Source: Acidimicrobiia bacterium (GTDB taxonomy: Bacteria > Actinomycetota > Acidimicrobiia > IMCC26256 > JAENVU01). Taken from it: a stretch of DNA of 8,708 nucleotides. The stretch covers positions 1-8,708 of the forward strand of contig JANYLF010000295.1 of the NCBI GenBank assembly GCA_025357995.1, in the 5' to 3' direction. The notes under the pieces are model-generated. The model did no database searches and was not told the DNA's origin. It saw only the letters and a list, made by a program, of their open reading frames with translations. A program made the position numbers and the translations under genes. Shown here one piece after another: positions 1 to 5,895 of the stretch. How positions within the stretch are numbered: position 1 is the first letter of the stretch; every line of letters begins with the position of its first letter.

Positions 1-1555
1 CGTGGGTGGGCAGCGTGTCGCGGAACTGCACCGTGGCGCCCGGCGGCCGAGTCGCCCGAACCCCCTCGTACGAACCGTCGTCACGCAGACACCGCTCAAG
101 GATCGCGGCACGGTCGACCGAGAAGCGCGTGACGTCGTAGCCCATCCGCCGCGCGAGCTCGGCCGCGACCTCGTTGTTCGATCGGCTCTCGCCCACCGGC
201 GCGATCACGGGAGGGAGCTCCTGGAGCACGTAGGAGCCATACGACGCCGCGAGATCGTGCGTTTCGAAATGCGTCGTGGCCGGGAGAACGACGTCGGCGA
301 ATCGTGCGGTGTCGGTCATCACCTGGTCGTGCACGACGGTGAAGAGGTCGTCGCGCGCGAGCCCGCGCAGTACCGCGGTCTGATGAGGGTTCGTCGCGGC
401 GAGGTTCGATCCCTGGACGAACAACACGCGGATCGGCGGATCGAGTTGGTCGTCACACAACGCGGCACCGAACGTGTTCATGTTGAACGCGCGCGCCCGG
501 CGACGCTCGGGCGGCGTGTCCGGCTCCCGCGCATCCCACGCGATCGGGGTTGCCTCCCCCAAGCTCGCCATTACGCCCGCTCCCGCAACCCCGAATTGGC
601 CCACCAACACCGGCAGCGCCATGACCGCCGCGCACGCCGATCCGCCGTTGGCGTTCCGCTCGAGGCCCCACCCGGGACGCACGAGTGCCGGACGCACGGT
701 GGCGAGCAACGTCGCGAGTTCGACGATCGACGCCGACGGCACGTCACAGATCTCGGAGGCGGCATCGAGTGAGTACTGGTCGGCCGCGGCGAGGAACTCG
801 TCCACTCCCGTCGCGTGCTGCGCCAGAAACTCGTGATCGAGAAGGTCACGGGTGGCGAGTTCGCGCGCAACGGCGTACGCGAGCACCACATCGGTGCCGG
901 GCCGCACTGCGAGGTGAAGGTCGGCTCGCCGTGCGGTTGCGGTGGTGCGGGGATCGACGACCACAACGGTCGCGCCGAACTCGCGTTGGGCACGCGTCAC
1001 GAGCGGCGGGAAATGTGTGTTCGACACCGTGGGGTTCGCACCCCAGATGACGATGAGTCGGGAGTGCACCACATCGAGTGGGTCCGCCGAGAACATCGAC
1101 CCGAACAGCGAGTGGTAGGCCACCGTGTACGTCGCGGCGCACACCGTGTGGCGCACGCGACTCGCGCCGAACCGTTTCCAGAAGCGTTCTCCGACCTCGT
1201 CCTGGAGGAGCGGGGCCGACGAGTTGTACACGTACGGCACGACCGATTCGGGACCGGTCTCGGATTCCGCCGTGCGCAACCGAGCGACGATCATCTCCAA
1301 CGCCTCGTCCCAGGTGGCCGGTCGAAACTCGCCGGCACCTTTCGGTCCGGTGCGGATCAACGGAGTCATCACTCGCTCGGGCGCATATACGCGCTGCGCG
1401 TGGTGCTTCACCTTCTGACAGATGAATCCGTCGGTGAAAGGGTTCCCGGTGGCCGCGTCGACCTTCGTGATTCGACCGTCCGTCACCGTCACCGTCAGCG
1501 AACACGTGTCGGGACAGTCGAGCGGGCAGGCGGTGATGTGGTCGACGGCAGCCAT
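1..1555 (-). CDS. Molybdopterin/[4Fe-4S] oxidoreductase (MopB family), 3' end cut by window
   Basis: Begins at the ATG at 1555 and stays open for 518 codons to the left edge. The N-terminus has Cys10, Cys14, Cys18 and Cys46 (Cx3Cx3C, then ICQK), the usual [4Fe-4S] site of formate dehydrogenase/thiosulfate reductase-type enzymes, with Lys48 in the electron-transfer position. Around residues 168-230 are the WGANP and VDPR motifs and the PGTD motif of the first MGD-binding domain; at about 380-435 come GSNLAATNP, HDQVMTDTA and PATTHFE, typical of the family. HTVCAAT places Cys139 where formate dehydrogenase has its Mo-bound selenocysteine, so Cys is the likely Mo ligand. Family members are usually about 650-750 residues, so the C-terminal MGD-binding domain is off the window. 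There is no Tat or Sec signal, so it should be cytoplasmic. It follows the secreted protein gene by 21 bases and is probably last or near last in the tetR operon. Substrate unknown. Confidence 0.93.
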   Translation of the reverse strand, partial: MAAVDHITACPLDCPDTCSLTVTVTDGRITKVDAATGNPFTDGFICQKVKHHAQRVYAPERVMTPLIRTGPKGAGEFRPATWDEALEMIVARLRTAESETGPESVVPYVYNSSAPLLQDEVGERFWKRFGASRVRHTVCAATYTVAYHSLFGSMFSADPLDVVHSRLIVIWGANPTVSNTHFPPLVTRAQREFGATVVVVDPRTTATARRADLHLAVRPGTDVVLAYAVARELATRDLLDHEFLAQHATGVDEFLAAADQYSLDAASEICDVPSASIVELATLLATVRPALVRPGWGLERNANGGSACAAVMALPVLVGQFGVAGAGVMASLGEATPIAWDAREPDTPPERRRARAFNMNTFGAALCDDQLDPPIRVLFVQGSNLAATNPHQTAVLRGLARDDLFTVVHDQVMTDTARFADVVLPATTHFETHDLAASYGSYVLQELPPVIAPVGESRSNNEVAAELARRMGYDVTRFSVDRAAILERCLRDDGSYEGVRATRPPGATVQFRDTLPTH

Positions 1556-1576
1556 GGCACCAGTCTCGCTTCTGGC

Positions 1577-2350
1577 TTACTCGCGGACGGTGAGCGGGCC
1601 AGTCGAACTCGCGGTATTCACGTCACCCCACACCTGGTAGGTGAGGCCGAGTCGCGCCAGATGGTTCCACGAAATTCTCGGGCCCGAGATCGGGAGCCAT
1701 CGGTGGTCACCGGGCGTGAGATCCACGAACACGCCACCCACGATCGATCCCCCGGATCTCACGGCGAGGAGCGCGAGGCAGCGGTTGGCGGTGAGCGGTG
1801 AACACGTCACCTCCACGCGAGCGTGACGGTGATGGACCCGAAGTTCGGGGTCGACATCCAGGGGCGGCGGAGCTGGGGGCGGAGGACCGCCGAACGTGAT
1901 GGGCGCTGCCGCGCCGACGAACCCTGCCCCGCCATCGACGATCTGCGACACGAACACCACACAGGGTGTGGTGGTGCAGTCGACGGTGGCGCTCGCGTTG
2001 AAGGTCGTACGCGCGACGTAGGACGTCGACAGACTCCCTGCGGAATCCGCATGTGCGAACACGAACGGCTGGGTCGTGACATCGCAGTTGTCGAGCGCGG
2101 TGAGGAGCGTGATCGGCTGATCGAGGATCTGGGCACGACACTCGGTCACGCTCCAGCCGTTCACCGAAGGCGTCTCGGTGAACCCGGTCCCGGACACCGC
2201 GAGCGTCTGACCATCGCTCAGGCCCACACTCGGCGTCACGGTGACAATGTGCACCGCCGCAACCGCGGCACCCGCTGTGCTCGTCCCAGCGAGGCCGCCG
2301 ACGATGACACCGGCCACCAGAACCACGCATGCCTGCAACCGTCCGCCCAT
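1577..2350 (-). CDS. Secreted neocarzinostatin-fold protein with extra C-terminal beta domain
   Basis: A 257-residue exported protein. Residues 1-31 form a Sec signal (Arg4, hydrophobic core, AGA/AVA cleavage options at 28 or 31); Cys8 is not in a lipobox. Residues 33-154 match the neocarzinostatin/macromomycin apoprotein family: VTPSVGLSDGQTLAVSGTGF at the start, Cys71/Cys89 and Cys125/Cys130 (DCTTTPC) where the family has its two disulfides, and a closing PITF strand. A proline linker (156-163) joins a second domain (about 168-257) with Cys183/Cys191 and alternating strand-like hydrophobic residues, which I do not recognise. Known members carry enediyne chromophores, but many actinobacteria hold family proteins without enediyne genes, and none are seen here. 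A strong Shine-Dalgarno lies 6 bases before the ATG. It sits 28 bases after the diiron gene. The fold is well supported; the function is not known. Confidence 0.82.
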   Translation of the reverse strand: MGGRLQACVVLVAGVIVGGLAGTSTAGAAVAAVHIVTVTPSVGLSDGQTLAVSGTGFTETPSVNGWSVTECRAQILDQPITLLTALDNCDVTTQPFVFAHADSAGSLSTSYVARTTFNASATVDCTTTPCVVFVSQIVDGGAGFVGAAAPITFGGPPPPAPPPLDVDPELRVHHRHARVEVTCSPLTANRCLALLAVRSGGSIVGGVFVDLTPGDHRWLPISGPRISWNHLARLGLTYQVWGDVNTASSTGPLTVRE

Positions 2351-2356
2351 TCGGGA

Positions 2357-2366
2357 CCCCTCCCCT
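2357..2366 (-). promoter_or_regulatory. Strong ribosome binding site of the neocarzinostatin-like gene
   Basis: On the minus strand AGGGGAGGGG lies 6 bases before the ATG at 2350, containing a GGAGG core 8 bases from the start. It is the best Shine-Dalgarno in the window and fixes the start. It lies in the 28-base gap after the diiron gene, which leaves little room for a separate promoter. Confidence 0.7.
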
Positions 2367-2378
2367 AGGCGGCTCAGG

Positions 2379-3503
2379 TTACGCGGTGGCGCGGTCGCGT
2401 GCGACCTCGTCGAGATCTGCGTACTCGGTCTCGGTGTCGGCCCAGTCCTCGAACTGGATCACACCGAGCTCCGTGAAACGCTCGCGCAACCACCCGTCAC
2501 CCGCGTCGAGCAGGCCGAGCTTCTTGCAGTTCGGAACGATCTTCGAGAACAGGATGTTCTGGAACTCCTTGCGGCTCGGGTCCTGCAACACGAGTGTGAG
2601 GGCTTCCTTCACGTCGACGCCCATCCGCTCCCAGACCTCCTGCTGGAGGAACCGGTCGCGCATGCGCACCGCGGCCTCGAATGCAAACTCCTGACGCTCG
2701 CGGATCTCCTTCGAGTTGAGTTCCTTGTAGAACTCCTGCAACGAGAGCACACCGAACGCCACGTGGCGCGCCTCGTCGCTCATCACGTAGCGCAGCAGCT
2801 TCTTCAGGAGTGGCTCGGTGGTCATCTGATGCATGAATCCGAACGCAGCGAGCGCGAGGCCCTCGACCATGATCTGCATGCCGAGGTAGGTCATGTCCCA
2901 TCGGCTGTCCGCGATGATGTCGTCGAGCAGCATCTCGAGGTGCGCGTTGATCGGGTAGTGGCCCGAGAGTTTCGTGTCGAGGTACTTCGCGAAGACCTCG
3001 ACGTGGCGCGCTTCGTCCATCACCTGGGTGGCCGCGTAGTACTTGGCGTCGATCCACGGCACCGTCTCGACGATCTGCGCCGTGCAGATCAGCGCGCCCT
3101 GCTCACCGTGCATGAACTGGGACAAGCTCCAGTTCTGCATCTCGATGCCGAGCTGGATCCACTGATCCTCGGTCCACGTCGAGAACACGGTGCCTTTGAG
3201 CTCGACGTTCTCGCCGAACACCTCGGTGCCGTTCATCTGCACCTGGTTCGCGAGCGCCACCGCGGCTTGATCCACTTCGATCGACCAGTCGAGGTCGGTC
3301 TCCGCGTTCCACTGCGACGTCTTCGCCTTCTCGTACAACTTGATCAGCGCCGGACGGGACCGCGCGTAGTCCCACGTGAAGAGTGAGTCGGCCTCCGCAC
3401 GCACGGTGTGCACGATCGCGTCGACATCCGAGTTGCTGATGGACAGGATCGCCTCGAGATCGTCGACATCGTCGCGACCGATCAGTTCGAAGTTGGTGGT
3501 CAT
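2379..3503 (-). CDS. Ferritin-like diiron protein, probable oxygenase/oxidase
   Basis: A 374-residue, mostly helical protein with a full ferritin-superfamily carboxylate diiron set: Glu134 (HGEQGA), Glu164 and His167 (DEARHVEVF), Glu214 (MVEGLA), and Glu244 and His247 (SDEARHVAF), that is two single Glu and two ExxH ligands in the expected order. An aromatic, charged N-terminal segment (WDYARSRP, then LYEKAKTSQWN, about 44-66) precedes the four-helix bundle. It resembles actinobacterial ferritin-like/AurF- and R2-like diiron proteins that activate O2; the substrate cannot be told. I chose the ATG at 3503 because GAGG lies 5 bases upstream and the preceding tetR ends 7 bases away. The upstream ATG at 3572 would overlap tetR by 62 bases and add 23 residues of unlikely sequence. 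No signal peptide, so cytoplasmic. Probably translationally coupled to tetR. Confidence 0.9.
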   Translation of the reverse strand: MTTNFELIGRDDVDDLEAILSISNSDVDAIVHTVRAEADSLFTWDYARSRPALIKLYEKAKTSQWNAETDLDWSIEVDQAAVALANQVQMNGTEVFGENVELKGTVFSTWTEDQWIQLGIEMQNWSLSQFMHGEQGALICTAQIVETVPWIDAKYYAATQVMDEARHVEVFAKYLDTKLSGHYPINAHLEMLLDDIIADSRWDMTYLGMQIMVEGLALAAFGFMHQMTTEPLLKKLLRYVMSDEARHVAFGVLSLQEFYKELNSKEIRERQEFAFEAAVRMRDRFLQQEVWERMGVDVKEALTLVLQDPSRKEFQNILFSKIVPNCKKLGLLDAGDGWLRERFTELGVIQFEDWADTETEYADLDEVARDRATA

Positions 3504-3513
3504 AGCTACCTCA
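3504..3513 (-). promoter_or_regulatory. Ribosome binding site overlapping the tetR stop codon
   Basis: The minus strand reads GAGTGAGGTAGCTATG. The TGA stop of the upstream tetR (3513-3511) is part of the GTGAGG Shine-Dalgarno of the diiron gene, with 5 bases between GAGG and the ATG at 3503. Ribosomes finishing tetR would expose or reuse this site, which argues for translational coupling and for the start at 3503. Confidence 0.65.
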
Positions 3514-4134
3514 CTCGGACATTGGAACAGGGGTTGGGACGGGAAATGCGGGAACCACATGGCGACGGACAAGCGTGCGGGCGGCGGTCTCGTCCGTCAT
3601 TGCGAACGGCGCCCGGTCGGGATGGAGGTACGCGAGCAACACGCGGGTGCTCCACTCCGCCGCGCTCGACGCGCGGTCCGGGGGGAGGAACCGCGCGAAC
3701 ACCGGAGCGAAGCGCGCCGACGCGTCCGCAAAGAGTCGATCGCCGCCCTCGAACGACAACGCCGGCAAGACGACTTCGGGCTCGAGGTCGAGCGCTCGCT
3801 GCAGCGCGGCGTGGGTCACGAGTGCGCGGGCGGCCGTGACGAACATCGCAGTAGCCGCGTCCTCGAGGTCGGCCGCGCCGTCGGCGCTCGCGATGATGTC
3901 GCTGGTCACCCGGTCAATCTCGGCACGAACCGTCGCTTCGACGACCGCCGCTCTGTTGGGAAAATACCGGTACACGGTCGCTCGGGAGCAGGAGGCCTCG
4001 CGGGCGATGTCGTCAAGCGTGGTCTTGGCCACCCCATGACGGCCCAGGCACACCATCGCCGCGTCGAGAATCCGCACCTCGACGTCATCCGACCTGAGTT
4101 CGCGCGTTTCGACGGCTGTGGAAGGCGCAGACAT
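3511..4134 (-). CDS. TetR-family regulator, first gene of the diiron operon
   Basis: A 207-residue TetR protein. The N-terminal DNA-binding domain covers about residues 18-65, with the canonical run from GVAKTTLDDIAREA to SRATVYRYFPN (35-60). The remainder is a helical ligand-binding region with low similarity to known regulators, containing LQRALDLEPEVVLP (111-124), also seen in the second TetR of this window. It heads the operon, is 7 bases from the diiron gene, and has an inverted repeat just upstream of its start, so it probably represses itself and the downstream genes until a ligand binds; this is inferred from position. The ATG at 4134 lacks a Shine-Dalgarno, consistent with a leaderless transcript. 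Confidence 0.93.
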   Translation of the reverse strand: MSAPSTAVETRELRSDDVEVRILDAAMVCLGRHGVAKTTLDDIAREASCSRATVYRYFPNRAAVVEATVRAEIDRVTSDIIASADGAADLEDAATAMFVTAARALVTHAALQRALDLEPEVVLPALSFEGGDRLFADASARFAPVFARFLPPDRASSAAEWSTRVLLAYLHPDRAPFAMTDETAARTLVRRHVVPAFPVPTPVPMSE

Positions 4135-4138
4135 GACA

Positions 4139-4167
4139 ATGAGACGTTACGACAATAAGCGTCTCAT
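4139..4167. promoter_or_regulatory. Candidate TetR operator, 8+8 bp inverted repeat
   Basis: ATGAGACG (4139-4146) and CGTCTCAT (4160-4167) are a perfect inverted repeat separated by 13 bases, with its centre 19 bases upstream of the tetR start codon. Inner TTA/TAA bases add partial symmetry, offset by one. Size and position suit binding by a TetR dimer, and it covers the spacer and -10 of the likely promoter, so bound protein would block RNA polymerase. The most likely ligand protein is the adjacent TetR; no binding data are available. Confidence 0.6.
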
Positions 4168-4173
4168 GATCAA
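4144..4173 (-). promoter_or_regulatory. Candidate promoter of the tetR-diiron operon
   Basis: On the minus strand TTGATC (4173-4168) could be the -35 and TAACGT (4149-4144) the -10, with an 18-base spacer. The -10 ends 9 bases before the tetR ATG, which would put the transcription start at or within a few bases of the ATG, giving a leaderless or near-leaderless mRNA; such messages are common in actinobacteria. The inverted repeat overlaps almost all of it. Confidence 0.45.
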
Positions 4174-4200
4174 CGTGTCTTACGTCACGACTTGTCTGAC

Positions 4201-4370
4201 CCTCCGCTCGCACCTCTGATGGATGTGCGTCACGACTGCTCGCTCCGTGTCTGCTCGCCTCGCAAGCTCCGGCTCGGGAGCGGGTAACGACCGAACGGAG
4301 CGCAGCGGAGTGAGCCGCGACGGAGCGAGCCCCGCTTCCGGTGACCGACAGAGCGCGAGCGGACGAGCAA
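4201..4370. repeat. GAGCG-rich intergenic stretch with long inverted repeat
   Basis: Non-coding stretch between the stop of the second tetR (4371) and the promoter region of the first. It is filled with variants of GAGCG/CGCTC. The clearest pairing is GCTCGCTCCGT (4238-4248) with ACGGAGCGAGC (4320-4330), an 11 bp perfect inverted repeat with a 71-base loop that holds more CGGAGCG copies. It may end transcription of the upstream tetR by forming RNA structure, but it has no T-run. No convincing ORF or RNA gene seen. Confidence 0.45.
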
Positions 4371-4958
4371 TCAGGGCGTGAGGATCCCCGCCAGGAGTTG
4401 GGTGCGAACGAGGGTGGCGACCTCGGCGGGGTCATCGAGGTTCCAGGCACCGTGGGAACCGATGAGCGACAGGATCATGCGAGCAACGAAATCGGCGGCT
4501 TCGTTGAGATCCACGCCTTCGATCACCCGCCCGCCAGCTTGCTCGCGCTCGAGATAGGGCAACAGGAACTCGGTGATGAACTGCAACGGACGTTCCTGCT
4601 CGACCGTCAGGAGGGGCAACAACTTCTCCGGCTCGGTGATGAGCACCTTCTGCAAGACCTCGTGGCCATGCACCGCAGAGTGGGCGAACACCAAACCGCT
4701 CTCGACGAGCGACGCGAAATCCGGCGCGCCCGCGACCGCCTCGGCCAGCCGACCGAAGAAGCGGTCCATCTCCCAGCCCACTGCGGCACGCAAGAGCTGA
4801 TCCTTCCCACCCGGAAACACGCGGTACACCGTGGCGCGGGACACGCCACTCTCCTTGACGACGTCTTCGACGGTCGTCTTGGCGATCCCGTAACGGGCAA
4901 CACACTCGTATGCGCCCTCAAGCACGCGCTCACGCAACGCCGGTTCGGTCGTGCTCAC
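4371..4958 (-). CDS. TetR-family regulator directly after dapB
   Basis: A 195-residue TetR protein read from the GTG at 4958, 10 bases after the dapB stop. The helix-turn-helix lies at about 24-50 (GIAKTTVEDVVKES to SRATVYRVFPG), followed by a helical C-terminal domain. A longer reading frame reaches back to 5102 inside dapB, but those residues are Ser/Arg/Pro-rich shadow sequence of dapB and were not included; the GTG lacks a clear Shine-Dalgarno, so the start is a best guess. LQKVLITEPEKLLP (102-115) lines up with LQRALDLEPEVVLP of the other TetR, suggesting they are paralogues. Tight spacing suggests co-transcription with dapB. Its target may be the inverted repeat at 4139-4167, elsewhere, or both; not known. 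Confidence 0.88.
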   Translation of the reverse strand: MSTTEPALRERVLEGAYECVARYGIAKTTVEDVVKESGVSRATVYRVFPGGKDQLLRAAVGWEMDRFFGRLAEAVAGAPDFASLVESGLVFAHSAVHGHEVLQKVLITEPEKLLPLLTVEQERPLQFITEFLLPYLEREQAGGRVIEGVDLNEAADFVARMILSLIGSHGAWNLDDPAEVATLVRTQLLAGILTP

Positions 4959-4968
4959 CCGTGGCCGC

Positions 4969-5745
4969 TCACGCGTCGAGCAACGAGTCGATACCGACGG
5001 TGAGCCCGGGCCGATCCGCGACACGACGCACCGCGAGCAAGACGCCGGGCATGAACGACGACCGGTCGAAGGTGTCGTGGCGAATCGAGAGCGACTGGCC
5101 ACTCGTGCCGAGGATGACTTCTTGGCTTGCGATCATGCCGCGCATCCGCACCGAGTGCACACGAATGGCGTCGGCGACCAGCCCGCCGCGCGCACCCTCG
5201 GCGATCACGGTCGTGGTCGGATCCTCCGCCCAGTCCTTCGACGCCTCTGCCATGCGGCGGGCCGTTGTCATCGCCGTGCCCGACGGCGCATCGATTTTCT
5301 GATCGTGGTGCAGCTCGATGATCTCCGCGGTGTCAAACCACGGTGCGGCGAGCTCGGCGAAGCGCATCATCAACACCGCACCAATCGCGTAGTTCGCCGC
5401 GATCACGGCGTTGGCCGGCGCGTGCGCGAACAACTCCGCGTATTCGTCCAGATCATCGGCGGAAAATCCCGTCGTGCCCACCACGGAATGCACGTCGTGC
5501 GCCGCGCACCATCGGATGTTCTCGCGGGCGGCATCGAGCACGGTGAAGTCGATCGCGACGTCGGCGCCGGCATCGAGGAACGCCGAGGCGTCGGACGCGA
5601 TCACGATTTCGCTGTCGGCGACCGGCGCGCCGGATCGAAATGGATCAACCGCCGCGACCAGCTCGCAGCCGTCGGCCATCCGTACGGCCTCGCAGACCGT
5701 GGCTCCCATGCGCCCGCCGGCACCGAACACCCCGACCCGAATCAT
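4969..5745 (-). CDS. dapB: 4-hydroxy-tetrahydrodipicolinate reductase
   Basis: A 258-residue enzyme that reduces 4-hydroxy-tetrahydrodipicolinate to tetrahydrodipicolinate with NAD(P)H, on the route to meso-diaminopimelate (cell wall) and lysine. The N-terminal Rossmann domain has VGVFGAGGRMG (4-14). VGTTGF (89-94) contributes to the cofactor site. The catalytic signature ELHHDQKIDAPSGTA (144-158) includes the HH pair (146-147) and Lys150 expected for proton donation. The length is normal for the family. The ATG at 5745 fits the family N-terminus; GAGG directly abuts it, too close for a good Shine-Dalgarno, and TAGTGT ends 6 bases upstream, so a leaderless start is possible. It lies 150 bases after the M16 peptidase, in the pnp-pepR-dapB neighbourhood known from actinobacteria. 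Confidence 0.97.
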   Translation of the reverse strand: MIRVGVFGAGGRMGATVCEAVRMADGCELVAAVDPFRSGAPVADSEIVIASDASAFLDAGADVAIDFTVLDAARENIRWCAAHDVHSVVGTTGFSADDLDEYAELFAHAPANAVIAANYAIGAVLMMRFAELAAPWFDTAEIIELHHDQKIDAPSGTAMTTARRMAEASKDWAEDPTTTVIAEGARGGLVADAIRVHSVRMRGMIASQEVILGTSGQSLSIRHDTFDRSSFMPGVLLAVRRVADRPGLTVGIDSLLDA

Positions 5746-5777
5746 CCTCGAACACTACCGACGAGAGAGAGTCAGGA

Positions 5778-5823
5778 GGGCGAGCGGACGGACAACTCCC
5801 GCCAAACGGGTTGCCGCTCGCCC
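5778..5823 (-). terminator. Nested hairpin between the M16 peptidase gene and dapB
   Basis: GGGCGAGCGG (5778-5787) and CCGCTCGCCC (5814-5823) are a perfect 10 bp inverted repeat. Inside the 26-base loop a second stem is possible: CCCG (5798-5801) with CGGG (5807-5810) around CCAAA. The structure lies 73 bases after the M16 stop and 33 bases before the dapB ATG. On the minus strand it is followed by a pyrimidine run (TCTCTCTC) rather than a T-run. It may end the peptidase message or be a leader structure for dapB; I cannot decide. Confidence 0.5.
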
Positions 5824-5895
5824 GTGGCCGTATCGCCTGGCCCGCCGGCCGACGGCGCTTCGAGCGGCCCGTGAACGAAGTGAACAAGAGCGGAG

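Noticed and set aside
2..1801. Plus-strand open frames opposite the oxidoreductase gene (2-772 and 815-1801)
   Set aside because: The minus-strand frame 1555 to 1 is continuous and matches the MopB family throughout, so these are shadows.
1807..1870. Possible frameshift in the neocarzinostatin-like gene after the proline linker
   Set aside because: Another frame reads PNFGSITVTLAW, which looks like a beta-strand, but ends at once in a stop. The annotated frame continues with a regular Cys-containing beta pattern to a normal stop, so one intact gene is the simpler reading.
2241..3386. Long plus-strand open frame of 381 codons opposite the diiron gene
   Set aside because: It mirrors the diiron gene, whose minus-strand product has all expected iron ligands. 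The plus product is rich in Arg, His and Leu without recognisable motifs, as expected from an antisense frame in GC-rich DNA.
3504..3572. Upstream start (3572) for the diiron gene
   Set aside because: It would overlap tetR by 62 bases and add 23 unusual residues, while the ATG at 3503 has a good ribosome binding site.
4174..4189. CGTG-N8-CACG inverted repeat upstream of the tetR promoter
   Set aside because: Only 4+4 bases, expected often by chance in GC-rich sequence; no support as a regulator site.
4959..5102. Upstream start (5102) for the second tetR
   Set aside because: The added residues lie inside dapB and are Ser/Arg/Cys/Pro-rich, unlike a TetR N-terminus.
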